Under the pieces are notes generated by a model, which was not told where the DNA came from, did no database searches, and saw only the letters and a list, made by a program, of their open reading frames with translations. Source: Pseudocercospora fijiensis CIRAD86 (lineage: Eukaryota > Ascomycota > Dothideomycetes > Mycosphaerellales > Mycosphaerellaceae). Taken from it: a stretch of 64,000 nt of DNA. The stretch is from contig NW_006921544.1 in assembly GCF_000340215.1 (NCBI RefSeq), positions 960,599 through 1,024,598 on the forward strand. The letters run 5' to 3'. Of the stretch, positions 1-12,734 are shown piece by piece (position 1 is the first letter of the stretch; the number at the start of each line of letters is the position of its first letter). The position numbers and the translations under genes were made by a program.

Positions 1-2810
1 CAATTCTAAGATCCAATACTTTACGTCCTCTCCCGGGACAATTAGAAGGGTCCTACTATAGGCCCGGTTAATACTAATACCGATTCGTATACCCTATAGC
101 GCCCTTATCCCTTCTAGAACGATAATGCTCTTATAGTTTAGCTATATAATGACTGGTTTGTGTAAGGGCCGACTATTAACACTTTTGCTTTTTAGTCTAT
201 CCCTAGTATAGAGGGTCGCTATTACTATTATAGAGCTAAAGGCTACCTTCGCCTAAACTATAGACCCTATCGGTATATATAGGACTAAGGATTCTATAAT
301 ATTCGAGACTATACGTAGTACCTCGGGCCCTTAGGTATACTATACGCTACCCTATTCCGCTTCCGTAATAGCCCTATCCTCCTAAAGCTCGCTATTATAC
401 TTCCGCTCCTCGAAGCCTATTACTAGTAGGAGATTATCTTTCTACCTAAATTTAGAATAGAAGCCCTTTAAAAACAATTTAATTATCCTCCTTAGTAACT
501 ACGGCGAACGGTAGCTCCTAGTATCCTAGCTTAACTAGCCCCTCGAGTTCCGACCCCTCGAGCCCTAGCTCTAATAATCCCTTCTACCCTATCCCCTCTA
601 CCTTTAAGGTCTCCGAGGAACCCCTATAGAGGGATCGCCTCGAACGATACTCGTAACGGCCTTCCTACTCCTACTACTACCCCCCTCCCTACTACTAGGC
701 GGATTATACTATACTAGAGATCCTATAATCTTAGTATTATTAAAGAAGCCGATAAAGAATTAGATTTTAGCGATTACGAGGTAGCTATAGTTATAGATAC
801 CCTTACCTATACTCGTAGCTAGGATACCCCGCTTAGGAATAGTCTTCCTATTACCGCTACTACTAATATAAACCGAATTCGGAAGGCTACTACTAAGCCG
901 AAAGGTACTACGAAGACTAAGGGTATTCGTAATATAGTTTAAGGACTTAGTATTCGTAAGGTAGAGGAGCGAATTCGAAAACAAACCTAGCCTCGAAGAA
1001 CTACTTAAAGGTCCCTAAGCCTACTACCTCTAAGAGCTTAGTCGGAGGAAACAGTTAGTTATAACCCTCCTACTACTAGCCCTTCTAGTACCTATAGGTA
1101 GCCTACGGCTAAATCCTTAAATAGTAACGCTAGCCTACCTAAGGATAGTAACTTAGAAATAGATAACGTACTACCTCTTACCCCGAGACCTACCGCTAAA
1201 GAGCTATCGAAAGAGGTAAACCCTCTAAGCTAGTAGCGAGCTACGAGGAAGGAGCCTAAGATAACTAATATTATAAAGAATCTTTAGAAACATTATAAGG
1301 ACCCCGACTTTTAGGTAAAGAAGTTCCTTAGTAGAAATAGTATATAGCTTAGTAATACTAAGGCCCTCGCCTATATTCCGGAATATTAAAAGCTCGTTAC
1401 TCGTTAGCTAAACGATAACGCGCTTACTTTAAGAATTCGAGAGCTAGAAAAGAATAAAACCGATAAGATTCCCTACTAGATTATAGAGATAGTACGTAGG
1501 GTAGCTACCTTAGCTACTAGGAGAACTAGACCTAGGCGACCTAATAACTACCTTATTCTAGTCCTTACCTCTATCCGGGAATTCTTTACTAGCCTTAACG
1601 AGGAAGAAGATTACGAAGAATACGAGGTCCCTAACGAAGAAGTTATCTAGGACCCTAATTCGATTAGCCGGAGAAATAGACTTAACTACTACGTAGTATA
1701 AGTTATTTCGTCCGGGGTAGATACCCTTCCTAACGAAATGCTCTATATCGACCTTAGCTAAATACGCCTTTTATTAGTCGACGATAACTTCGCCCTTATT
1801 CCTAGCCCGTATATTACTATTACTATTAATAGGTACCTTAGGATCTGCGCTCTTATTAATAAAGGCTCTAAGGGGAATATATTAAATACGAGATTCCTAT
1901 AGCGAGCTAGTTTTACTCTTTTAAAAGGTCTTATTCTAAATATACGAGGGGCTAGAGGAAGGGCTAAATTTATCGGTATTAGTACTTCCGTTCCTATCTC
2001 TATCTTTAATATCGAGTATAAAACCGACTTCCTTATTATACCCCTAGGAGATAACAACCTCCCTATTATCCTTAGTCGCCCGTAGGCTCGTAAGAACCGC
2101 CTTATCGCTCGAAATATAAACGACGGCTCTTAGGAAGGGACTATTTCTACGCGCGGGGGCCGCTCTACTACCTTTACTACCCTTGCTAGCTCTAAGAATT
2201 ATTTCCTACTTAAGGAGCTCCTTAGTCGTAATAATACCTAGTAGTTAAAAAACTAGATAGCGGACGAGAAACTAGCGTCGAGTCCGCCCTAATTTCGAAA
2301 CCACTAGGTAGAGGTATTATATACGCCGTCGTAGCTTATTGTTTAATAAGAAATATTAGTATAGTAGTATACGGCAAAAGGGTAGGTAGCTATATAGTAT
2401 ACTAGCTAGCTAGCTAGGGTATATTAATTAGTCCGGTAGCCGGCCTACCCCTACTCCCGCTACCTTTACCGACCTCGCTTAGACTAGCTACGGCGTCTTC
2501 CGGTATCCCTATATCCCTATAACTACCTTCTAGTAACAAGCTATATAGAGGCCGCCTAGCTAGTATCCCTATTAGAGAGTAGGTATACGACAACGTACTA
2601 GTCCTTACTATATAGCGCTAGTCCTTCCTCGAAAATCTATCCTAGCTATACCTAACGATTAGCCTTACCCGGCTCGGGTATATAGAGGCGATTCTCGAGC
2701 CTACGACCCGAGACGATTAGGCGGCAATACTTTAATAGTCGGAAGCGAATAGATTTTACGAATAGTATAAGCGGTACTATAGATTTTAGAGCTTTCGAAG
2801 GTTCCCTACC
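1..2810 (+). pseudogene. Gag-protease part of Gypsy element A (RIP-degraded)
   Basis: Not translatable today: dozens of in-frame TAG/TAA that are explained as former Gln/Trp codons. Read in frame 1 the sequence gives a long Pro/Thr/Arg-rich Gag-like stretch (about 540-1,250), a charged Glu-rich segment (1,560-1,700) and then a retropepsin-like domain near 1,800-2,070. The protease active site, normally ALIDTGS or similar, lies at 1,849-1,869 and reads ALINKGS: the catalytic Asp codon GAT after a T has become AAT at 1,858, exactly the change RIP makes on the opposite strand. A zinc knuckle was not found. The N-terminus is missing. Family assignment comes from the linked RT and integrase downstream, so it is firmer than the Gag itself would allow. 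Confidence 0.7.
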
Positions 2811-4640
2811 TAGCTACTATCTATTATAAAAATGCTTAAGGAAGACTCGGAGACTAGTAGGTACCGTATAGTCGAGGTTTATAGAATATATAAGAGGAAG
2901 GTAGATAAAGTAAAACCTATAGAGGCTAGTACTACGATAACCGGAAGTGTAATAACCGGTAGTAACCCTTATTAAAAAAAGAAATAGCTCGCTCGAGAAG
3001 CGTTACTTCCCCCTAGAACTAGGCTATATAACTAGAAGTACTTAATTAAGAAGTTCTCGGATATACTACGCGGCTTACGTCTTACTAAAGAGAGGAAAGC
3101 AAAGCTTCTTATTAGAATAGAGCTTCTTCCTAAGGAGTTAGATCTATTCTAGGAGATACTTTATAATAGAGAGAAAGCCCCTACCTAGAGCTTTACTAAA
3201 ATTAGAAGAGTCGACGCGGACGTAGTATCTTCTTAGCGGATCCGGAAAATTCCTTATAAGCCTTAGAGAAAACTAATTTTCCGCCTCTAGCCTAGCTTAG
3301 TAAACATTATAGAAGAAATAATCCGAGAGCGGATTACGAATAGGGTACTTAAAGTTAGCGAAGAAGTATACTAAAACCCCTAGTTCTTAGTTTAGAAGAA
3401 AGAAACTAAAAACTATCGCCTAATTAACGCTACTATAGAACTAAATCGCTATACGATATAGGACGGAAACCTTCCTCCTAATACTAATAGCTTCACCGAG
3501 GATTTTACTAACTATACTATTTCGTCCCTAATCGATTTCTTCTCTAGATACGACTAGGTCTCTCGTTATAAGGCCGATCGAGATATAACTGCCTTTAATA
3601 CCCCGCTTAGCCTAGTACGAATAACTACCCTTCCGTAGGGAGTAATAAACTCCGTTATCTAGTTTATCTAAGTCGTTATAAGGACCCTTTTCGATTATAT
3701 TTCCTATTATACGAAGCCTTTCGTCGACAATATTAGTATTAAGGGCTCGAAGACCCGATATAATAATAGAGAGGTCGAACCTAGCGTACGAAGGTTCGTT
3801 ACTAAGCACATTTAGTAGATAGATAGTATTCTTACGAACATCGAGCGTACTAGATATACTATTTTAGGCCTTAAATCTTAATTGCTCTATAAAAAACTAA
3901 AATATATCGGCTACGTTATTAATATCTCCGGAAGATACCCTAATATAGAGAAGGTTATAAAGATTATCGCTTAGCTAATACCTAAGAACTACTTAGGCGT
4001 ACGGCCTTCCTTAGAGTTTATATCTACTACTATATATAGATCGAGGGCTTCGTAATAATAGTAAGACTACTCTTCTACCTCTTAAAGGCCGACGTCGAAT
4101 TTCCCTAGAGACCGGATTAGCAAGTCGCTATAGACGCCTTAGAAGCTATACTTACTACTACCCCTACTCTTATCTCGATTAATTATAATAAGGGTACTAG
4201 GTTAATTATCTTCCTTTTAGATACAAGTAGGTCCGGATATAGTAGTAGCCTAAACTAGTACGAGAGAGATAATATAAAGAAGCGTTACCCTATTCGGTAC
4301 GAAAGCGGTCTTTAGACCGAAAGTAAGGCCCGGTATAATACTAGCAAACGAGAATGCCTTACTATACTTAAACTACTAAAAAAGTTAAAGAAGTATCTCG
4401 TTAGATAGTACTTTCGGATCGGAATCGATACTACTACCCTTATCTACTAACTTAATAAGTTAGCCTCGGATCTCCCTAATTTAGTAATAGCTCGCTAGGT
4501 AGCCTAGATCCGACTATTCGATTTCGAGATTAAATATATCCCTAGGCGGAAATACTCTACGGCTAATAAGCTATCCCGTCGCAATCCTACTAACTAAATT
4601 AACGACGATAATATAATCTATAGCGACTTCTTCTATAGTA
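2811..4640 (+). pseudogene. Reverse transcriptase and RNase H of Gypsy element A
   Basis: From about 2,811 (frame 3) the linker and RT fingers appear, with NPWFLV-like and YRLINA motifs (3,375-3,450), then SLIDFFS, TAFNTPL and LPWG motifs (3,510-3,650). The catalytic YxDD-type box at 3,720-3,731 reads FVDN; the second Asp codon is now AAT, a RIP-type change. At about 4,015 the homology moves to frame 2, and RNase H follows (about 4,190-4,600) with the RYESG, KRECLTILK and LFDFEIKYIP-type motifs typical of fungal Gypsy elements, ending in a former ALSRR-type signature near 4,570. Function would be copying the element's RNA into DNA in the cytoplasmic particle; dead here through nonsense codons, the frameshift and the lost active-site Asp. 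Confidence 0.85.
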
Positions 4641-6935
4641 TAGTCTAAACCGAGCCTATCGATCCCCTAGCTAAGTCTAGCTTCCTTAAAGAGGACGAAT
4701 ATTAGTCTCGAGAATCGCTTCTTATCGGATACTTTAAGTCGACCCTTCGTTTTCTATAGAGTATCTCTCGTAGCGAAGCTCGAAGGGTTCGACGTACTAC
4801 CTAGAAATATATTATTAAGGATCGGCTCCTATTCTACTAGCGATACCCGAATTACCCCCTTTAACGAGTAATTAATAGCGCGAAGGTCCGAGAGAAAATA
4901 ATCTAATTACTTTATAAGGATTATAGCTATAAGAGCCGGGAGGTAGTATATTATCTAGCCTTAAAAAGGTACTTCTAGTATAGTATATAGTCTTAAATCG
5001 CTATATAGGTTCGGTCGTATTATATATACTAGATACTAGAAGGATATAGGATTACTAGAACGCTTTACCCTACCTATATTCGAGTTGTTAGCCGTCGCTA
5101 GGTTGCCGATATACTTTATATCGATAAAAGGGGGTCTATTACCTTAGCGCGCGAGGTTTTTAGTAGCTAGGTTAAGGGGAGGATATATAACTACGTAGGC
5201 AAGTCGGTTACTACGAACTAAATAGCTAAGTTCCTATATAAGGAGGTCTAGTACCGATATAGCTATCCGGATAAATTCGTTATAGATAATAGATCTAAAA
5301 ATCGAAAGGATACTAAAGAGTTACTTAGACGAATAGCTACGTACCTAGTCTAGATTTCCCTATACTACCTAAAGGCGAATAGTTAAATCGAAGTTTAAAA
5401 CTAACCTATCCTTACTACCCTTTCTAAACTAACAAATAGTACTATAAAGGGTTAGAGAAATCACCTCCTACCTGTCCTATAGGCTAACCGAATAATATAC
5501 CGACGAACGACTAGTAAAACGCCTATAGAGATTATATATAGAGGAGCCGATATTATACTTCCTATTAAGAGTACCTATCGAACCTTCTAAATAGTCGACT
5601 AGGGTACTATACGTAATACTACCTCGCTACTTATATACCGTGCCTAATAGCTAGTATATATACCTAACGATAACGAAATAGCGGCCCTCTAGCTAAAAAG
5701 AACCTATAAGGAGAATACTCGATAGTACGACGAGAAGGGAGTAGTATTAAACGCTCCCTTTAAGGTTAGCTCCCTTATACTTATTACTAGGAACGATGTC
5801 GAGTACTCGAGGTCTAGTAAGCTTGCTTTTCGATAGAAGGGTCCCTTTCGTATTATAAGAACTACTACCTCTAGAACCTTATATTACCTTACCGAACTTA
5901 ATAGGGCTAATCTAGCTATTACCTTTCTACGCGATCGATTAAAGGAAGTACCTCCTTTCTAACCTAACCGGCTCTCGAGGGAAAACCCTAGTTTAATAGA
6001 TAACGAACCTGTTAGTAAAGAAGTCGAAGTAGATAGAGATAGCTAGTCTAAGTCCTCCGCGTCTAGAGACTATAGCTAGTCTAATACTAGTTCCGGTAAA
6101 GAAAGGGATATAGACGTCTATACTATTATATCCCTTTCTAGGAAGGAGTAAAGGCGAGTCTTTAAAGCCTGTACTATAGCTATATGCCGAGTCGACCCTA
6201 AAGTTAATCCTATCTCTAAGATTAATAACCTAACGCGAGATCTTCTTAGCGTACCCCTTATCTAAGACTATTCGAATAGCTGTCTCTTCTTTAGTAGCTC
6301 GGCCGAGCCTAATAGTTTTCTAGCTTTTAATTACCCTACCCTATTTGCCTAGAGAGGGGTAACCTAGCCTTTAGCTTAGTAGTGTAGTTTCGGCTAAATA
6401 GCAATTCTGTATAGAAGATAGGACCTATATAAATAAGCCTACTACGTTAGCGCTCTTCCGAGGCTTACCTAGGACCCTAGCCTTCGACTAGTACTATAGC
6501 GAGACCTTAACTAGTAGGTAGCTTAGAGGGTCTAGGTCTACGACGAAATAAATATATTAAAATTCGAATACAACCTATATCTCCTTAAGGCCCTAGTAGA
6601 AACTAGCCTTACTACCCTAGTATATACTAACCTGTATAGGCGACGAGGCATTAGGTTTCTCGCCTAGGAGGCTATAGATAACGTTACAAACTAGGGAGAA
6701 AACGAATATAGGTTGTCCTTAATAAGGATACGAGATAGGCTTTAGCTTACCTAGATCTAATAGGAGGAACTCTACTATACTACTAACTCTAAGGGCCTAG
6801 ATTTGAACCCTAGAGCTTATAACGAACCCTTAGAAGCGGAGTAGGCTATAGAATACAACGAAATAGGGCTACTACTACCTTAGTAGGCCTACTAAACTAC
6901 TAGCTAAGGTCGTACTTACCTATAACTACTCGCCT
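4641..6935 (+). pseudogene. Integrase and long C-terminal extension of Gypsy element A
   Basis: Frame 2 carries an integrase core. The catalytic acidic residues appear conserved: Asp at 5,123, Asp at 5,285 (VIDN context) and Glu at 5,390, 35 codons after the second Asp, matching the DDE spacing of retroviral-type integrases. A degenerate zinc-binding region precedes them (4,830-4,990), and an SH3-like RWKGPFRI motif follows near 5,832-5,855. A Ser/Asp-rich stretch (6,000-6,130) leads into about 260 further codons, rich in former Gln codons, up to about 6,935. No chromodomain was seen. The extension has no function I can name. RIP stops run throughout. Confidence 0.8.
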
Positions 6936-7680
6936 TTATCCTCCTTCTTACCTATATTTACTCGCTTTATATTGATTTTTTTACTCGCTAGTACCCCTAT
7001 TCGCGTATTAAAACGGATTATCGACGTATACTAGGATCGTTTATCCCTTTATATATTAGTAGCTAGATAGAGTACTACCTTTAGAGCCTTATCGTTATAT
7101 CTTTTTCCTTTATACTACTACCGCTAAGGGTAGGGGCTTTAGTAAGGAGCCCCCGTCCTTAATAATATCCCTAGACCTACTCCCCGGGGTAGTCTAAGTA
7201 CTAGATTACCTAAGGAGCGAGTAAATAATTTTAACTCGGCAAAAATAGGCCTACTAGAAGCTCTACGTCGCGCCTAGCTCTATAAACCGAAATCTACTCT
7301 ATAGAGTATATCTAGAAAAACCTTACCTCCTCTTAAAGATTTCCTTTATTTAAAAGCCTTTCCTTTATATTATTTTAATAGCCTATATCGGCCGATATAT
7401 CGAAATTTCTAGGAATCCCGGGAGCTCCCGCCTATAGTAGCTAGCTAGCTAGGATATATTATAGCTACTACCGCTACCCTATACTACCTAGAGAAGCCCT
7501 TATAACTGTGCCTTAATATAGTAGGGGTTAGAGGGGAGGGGTTAGTATATTATATAATACTAACTCCCTAGATCTAAATACTCTAGCCTTATACTATCGA
7601 ATCGCGTTACTACGCGAATTACCTAGGCCTTTAGAAATGTTACCGCTACCTACTACGTACCTTTTACTTCCTTCGGGATA
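6936..7680. other. Unassigned spacer between two relics
   Basis: RIP-mutated sequence without recognisable protein motifs. It should contain the 3' end and LTR of Gypsy element A, but no second LTR copy is available in the window for comparison. A purine-rich stretch at 7,527-7,550 (gggg and gagg runs) could be a polypurine tract, with nothing else to support it. Confidence 0.4.
7432..7456. repeat. 25-bp direct repeat, left copy
   Basis: Identical over 25 bp to 11,496-11,520; the core is a (TAGC)n run. The pair brackets the unidentified coding relic. It may be a terminal or target-site repeat, or may simply reflect low-complexity TAGC repeats. Another TAGC run at 2,401-2,420 lies inside Gypsy element A coding sequence, which weakens the case. 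Confidence 0.35.
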
Positions 7681-10214
7681 CGTACCTTACTTTCGAATTT
7701 ATATATAAACGCGCGTATACGCGTAAGGTAGGTGCCTCCCGTCTCCTCCTACGTACCCGCGCTACTACTATAATAAAAAGGCGACCCTTCTCGCCGAACT
7801 TCTATATAAACAAATATACCTATACCGCCCTTCTCTTAATAAAACGATAGGTACCTATAGCAAATACTACCCTCCTTAATTAGCTTTTAAGGACCGATAA
7901 GCCCTTACCTCCTCTACGCGATCTAATACATAAACCCCCTACCGCCTTATAAAAGTGTAATAGTAGAAGCCTCTAGCTAAGACCTTATTACGAGCGTAGC
8001 CTATAGTAGCATTTCCTACCTTTCTACCGACTAGCGAATAAGCAATTATAATACCCCGCTCGAATAGGTATAGTATCTTTAATCCGCTAACCTATTCCGC
8101 TAAACTAAAGTAGATATAATCTACGATAACCTAGGGAGTATTAATAACTTTTTTAAAGGTACCGAACTAACCTATTATCGGCTTAAAAAGGCGCTCTTTA
8201 AAGGGCTACCGAAAGAAATAGGAGCTTTTATTCGTATACGAGGGTCTACGATAGTATAGGCCCTCGAGTAGTATATAGGTAACGAATTTACTATCCTATA
8301 AGCCGCTGCTACTTACGGGAAAGCTACGGAGGATCGCCGTAAGAACGATATTACTAATAGCCCTACGTTCTTTAGGAATTACCTAGACCTCTATAATATC
8401 CGGGATAATACTATAAAAGGGATAGCTCGAGTCTTTAGGCTATAGAAGGACAGAAAGCTTAATAGCCTAGTAAACTTTAAGGGCGTTAGCTAGGTTACCG
8501 AATTTTAGCTAGTCCTTCGTATCCTAAGTATTTATTTATACCGTCGAATACTTAGAGTAAGATAGGGATAGGCAGATATTAATACCGTTACTATTACCGC
8601 TAAGGATTATATAGTAGATAAGGAGGACGATACTCGTAAGGAGGGTAAGAATAAATACTTCCTCTAGAAAACAGAGGCTAGTAAGGCAAAGCTCGAAGCT
8701 ATCGGTATTCGAATTAGCTAGTACGAAGGCCCTCCTATAATTGCTATTACTCCTAATAGGCGCCCTTTTCTAAGGCCGCTAGGTAGCTACGTTAAAGGTA
8801 CCGCGTCTAAGACTCTAGGACTTAATATCCCTCGGTCCCGTATAGGTATATATAAGCGTATTAGTATACCTATTAGATTACTAGTTATATATAACCCGGC
8901 TAGCGACGCTCTAGCTAGACTAAATAACTAGTAGCGATCCCCCGCTTGCTCTACTTAGCCTATTAGCTCTCGATAAAACACGCCTCTATAACGCGATACG
9001 ATACGCCCTAATCTTTTAGTCGAAAACTCTACCTTACTATCCGATTAAACCGGTAGTAGGAGTAGTAATAATAGCCTTACTCTAGGGGCTCCGCCTACTC
9101 GTTAAATTCGGACTACTATACCTATCCCCTCTCTAGATAGGACCTATAGATCGAATAGACTTAATAAGCCGAGTAGAGACCTTACCGTACCCCTTAAGAA
9201 GAACCTAATAGACGACCTCGATACTTTAGGGCCTAAGCGAGGAGGTACTATATACTATAAGGAGCTAACCTACGATAAGGACACTTAAATTAGAAACAAC
9301 CTAGCCTACTATAGCTATAATAGATTTTCTAAAGCCGACCGTAGTGCCTTAATATAGTACGATAGTAAATCTAATAATACTACGTAAGGGAGGGCAATTG
9401 CCCTTACTATAACTACCCCTTACCCGCCTTACTATACTTATACCCGCTACCTATTTAGGACGGTAGTTAGGTTCTAAGGAAAGGTTAGTCGAGATTAGAT
9501 AATAGAAACCTTAAGCGGCCCTAGATATAAGTACCGTAACGACCGTCTCTACCTTCGAAATAAGCGACTAGACCTATTTCGGAAAACTCGCCGCCCTCCT
9601 ATCCCTAGCGACTATCTTAGGCTATATCGTTTCTCCCCTAAGGCCTATAGCTACGAGAGTAAGATATATAACCCTTTAACTATCGAACGCGTTATCCTAG
9701 CGATCGCTACTAAGATTCGTAAGGCCTTTTCCTATATAGGAGTAATAACTAAGACTAGCTAGGATGCCTAGGTAAGAGATAGTACTATTACCTTAGATAG
9801 TATTATAAGCGATAAGGGCTCTACCGAGCTCTATAGAGCGGCCGTCTTTAGTTAGTACGATAATAAGAAAGTCGAAGTCGCCGCGGCCCCTCTACCTTTC
9901 GGAAAGATATCCCTATCTAACTAGTTTAAGCTAGAGGCTATAATATACCTATAGTACTAGCGTAAGGTTAACGGAGTTTCGAATAAGGGTTAGCTTCGAA
10001 CTGCCTTCTATTCTAGGTTCTAATAGGTCTACCGAGGAGACCCCGTCTACTAGCTCCTCTACGGCCTTACTCGCCCTAACTACGCTCTTAACCTTATCTC
10101 CTACCTATACTACGCTAAGATAACTTAACCTAATAACGGTAGCTCGACCGAGTTTACCTATATTAAGTAATACCCTCTCGATCTCTAGGAAGGTATTACT
10201 ATAAACTAAGTTTA
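7681..10214 (+). pseudogene. Unidentified long coding relic, first part
   Basis: I do not recognise this gene. Read in frame 1 with TAG/TAA taken as former Gln/Trp, it yields about 840 residues with ordinary protein composition: charged helical-looking stretches (8,130-8,300; 8,390-8,560), a Ser/Pro/Asn-rich low-complexity middle (8,900-9,250), and a basic, Tyr- and Arg-rich part (9,500-9,700). It is read from about 7,681 but the true start is unknown because ATG codons have been destroyed. No RT, integrase, protease, helicase or transposase motif was seen. It could be a structural (Gag-like) gene of an element whose pol is missing, or an element-borne accessory gene. RIP here implies that it was once repeated. 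Called coding mainly because frame 1 reads smoothly and the neighbouring relic continues on the same strand. Confidence 0.4.
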
Positions 10215-11488
10215 AGGTTCCGTATCCTTCTTAAAACTATAGAGACTATTATAAAGGTCTTCGCTAGGATCTACTAACTAGAGGTCTTTAGTAAGTAGTA
10301 TAAGGAACTTAAGATCCTTCGCTAGGAGAAGGGCCCTATATACGCCCCTCGAGGTTATATTCTCTCTATTAACTATAATATATATTACCTAAATACTAAG
10401 ATAGAGAATACCCTTAATAGCTTTATTAAGAACGAGCTAAAAGGCAAGTATCGGAATATAGGCTAGGAATAGTACCCGGTCGGTACTCTTAGAGTACGCT
10501 TAACCCTTCCCTATCTTCCTTATAGCGCTTAGGTATTACTAAAGAATACTAAGAGGATAACTATACTCCCCTAGTTCTACCGATACGACGTAATAACTAG
10601 AAAGCTCGATTACGAAGCTAGAGGTATATTCTAGGAGCTTGCCGCCGCCTACCGAGACCTTCTTCCTAGTCTTACCTCGCCTTCTAGTCTTATAAATAAG
10701 TATAGTATCCCTCTATACGCGTTTCTAGCTATAGTACGCCTACGTAATAATAACCTAATCTCGGAAGCCCTCGTCGGTCGGTTAAAGTAGGATAATACTA
10801 TAGTATAGTAGTATATTCGAAGACTCTTTAGTAACCTTAATTAGAAGAGCTACTCTTATATACTTAATAACTATTTAAAGTAGTATCGTAAGGATATAGC
10901 GTCGGCGTACTCTAAAATAATACATAAGATTATTCGGCTCGAGTAGGAGCGTTTCGGAGAGAAATTATTCTTTAAGGCTCTTATTTAGTTTTTAAAAGAT
11001 TAGAGCTATATCCTAAATAACGGCGAGGATTAGTATATACGCCTAAACTAGGATAACTTCTATAGATACTAGCCTACGCCTAACTTAGAGGAGGAGTTTA
11101 ACTAGGGAGGGTAGGGATTTATATACTAGTAGAAGCCTAGTAAGGCGGACCTTCCTCCTAACTAGCGGCAATCTAGCGCTCCCTTAGCGAAGCCTACTAT
11201 ATACGCTTCGAAGATCTCTACTCCTAGTAGAGTACTTCCGAACGTTAACCCCTAATAGCTTAGTACTCCTAGGAGGCAGCCTCCTTAGCTACCCTCGTTA
11301 AAATAGCCTATAGCCCCTATAGCTAATCCGAATAAGCGATAGACTCGCTAGGATATACGAGCTAAGGCTACGCGGACCTAGGCTCTTATCGATTAGTTTA
11401 ACTAGTAAGGGCGTAGCGGCAATTATAGTAGCTAAGATTATAGAGGAAACTATAGTAGACTAACGACTCGCGGTAGGAAGAAATAAGT
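10215..11488 (+). pseudogene. Unidentified long coding relic, second part
   Basis: Continues the preceding relic after a probable single indel near 10,215 (frame 1 to frame 3). About 420 residues: a mixed helical segment (10,224-11,000) followed by a Pro/Gln/Ser-rich tail (11,100-11,350) and a terminal Gly/Arg/Tyr-rich basic stretch (11,390-11,480) resembling an RGG-type RNA-binding tail. It ends at TAA 11,486-11,488, eight bases before the right copy of the 25-bp repeat. A basic RGG-like C-terminus would suit a nucleic-acid-binding Gag-like protein, but that is inference and no family is recognised. Confidence 0.4.
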
Positions 11489-11495
11489 AGGAGGG

Positions 11496-11520
11496 CTATA
11501 GTAGCTAGCTAGCTAGGATA
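11496..11520. repeat. 25-bp direct repeat, right copy
   Basis: Exact match to 7,432-7,456, placed just after the last codon of the unidentified relic; 4.06 kb separates the copies. Sequence flanking the two copies does not match, so it is not an extended LTR. Confidence 0.35.
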
Positions 11521-12734
11521 CCTTCGTAGGATAATTAATTTAGTTTCTTTATATATTTAAGGTTTCTTAGTCCGGGAGGTAAGGAAAGCGTTAGTCTAAG
11601 GGTAGACTTCTTAGTCTAGGAGGGAAAATATAGTAGGGAAACCCGGCTTAGTATAGGTATATACCTTTGTATCTTTTCCTTCCCTTAGCGTACTAGATAT
11701 ATATATATATATATATAGATAGATAGATAGATAGATAGAGAGAGGATAGCTACGATAACAATATATAGAAGGGTAGATATAAGAACTATATCTTATCTCG
11801 CTATAATATAGCCCTCTCTACGATTATTCTCTTCTCGTTAATATTTATAATGCCTTATCTTAGAGGTATATAATACTACGCCGACCCCTCGCTAATATCT
11901 AAGAGGTATTAGATACTAGGCCTATAGTATATAGTTCCCTATATATATACCTCTACCTACGACCTACTCGTCCCGCCTATAATAGTAACTAAACTAAATA
12001 GGAAAGATTAACTTAGAACAATTAGCCGCTAAGACTATAACGAAATATTACTAAGACTATAGGACTGTTTACGTTTAGCTCTTTAAAATTACGATAGTTA
12101 AAGATACTAGACCTAGCTAGAACTCGCGATAGTATAAGATATTAAAGTATATTAAGACCTCTACCTAAAAGAATAGTTTAATAACTAAGTAATACTCTAA
12201 TAGTTCTAAAGGTTTATTATAGTTAGTAAGAATAAGGAAGGCTAAAGGAAGAGATATAGCTCTAAATATAGAGCCTAAAAGGACGAATTACTATACTCTC
12301 GATACTATCTTCTATCTATATTAACTACGTACTATATAACTAAAGTAAAAACGTAAATAGGGATAAGTAACGAGTAGTAGTATAGTTATAATCAATTTAA
12401 GGCCTACTATATAAGAACTAATAATAATAAGTAGTAGACGTAATATTAGTTTTAAACTATAGCTTAAAAATAGCGATAAAAGTATACTATAATACTCCTA
12501 CTACTATATTAAAGCTACCTTATATAGACTAAGACTATATCTACGCTATTCTACTACTTTAAATCTATATCTATCGATACTATTTTAAATATCTCTAAAT
12601 ATTTCTTTACTATATTATTTTTGAAAAACTATACCTTATATAGCTTAGAATAGGCTATAAAAGAAGGGAGGGAAACTATTAAGGAACTCTAATTTAGATA
12701 TAATTCGTAAGCTCCTCGATAGCGCTATATATCT
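11521..12734. other. Unassigned RIP-mutated sequence
   Basis: No protein motif or repeat pair recognised apart from the microsatellite annotated separately. The stretch is AT-rich, with many TATA and CTATA words. Confidence 0.4.
11697..11745. repeat. Compound (AT)n-(GATA)n-(GA)n microsatellite
   Basis: About 20 bp of alternating AT is followed by five to six GATA units and a short GA run. Direct observation. Confidence 0.95.

Larger units (their letters stand above)
1..6935 (+). mobile_element. Ty3/Gypsy LTR retrotransposon relic A (5' truncated by window edge)
   Basis: A single gag-pol polyprotein relic can be followed from the first base to about 6,935, with the domain order protease, reverse transcriptase, RNase H, integrase, C-terminal extension. 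That order (integrase last) is Ty3/Gypsy. It is read in frame 1 to about 2,810, frame 3 to about 4,015 and frame 2 afterwards, so at least two indels have accumulated besides the RIP stops. The 5' LTR lies outside the window, and no convincing 3' LTR was found in 6,936-7,560. Confidence 0.85.

Noticed and set aside
2401..2420. (TAGC)n run as a third copy of the 25-bp terminal repeat
   Set aside because: It lies within the Gypsy A polyprotein relic and matches only in the simple TAGC part.
1758..3809. Minus-strand open frames at 1,758-2,057 and 3,612-3,809
   Set aside because: Opposite the protease and RT of Gypsy element A; shadows. The minus frames at 760-984 and 30,827-31,024 are likewise shadows of Gag relics.
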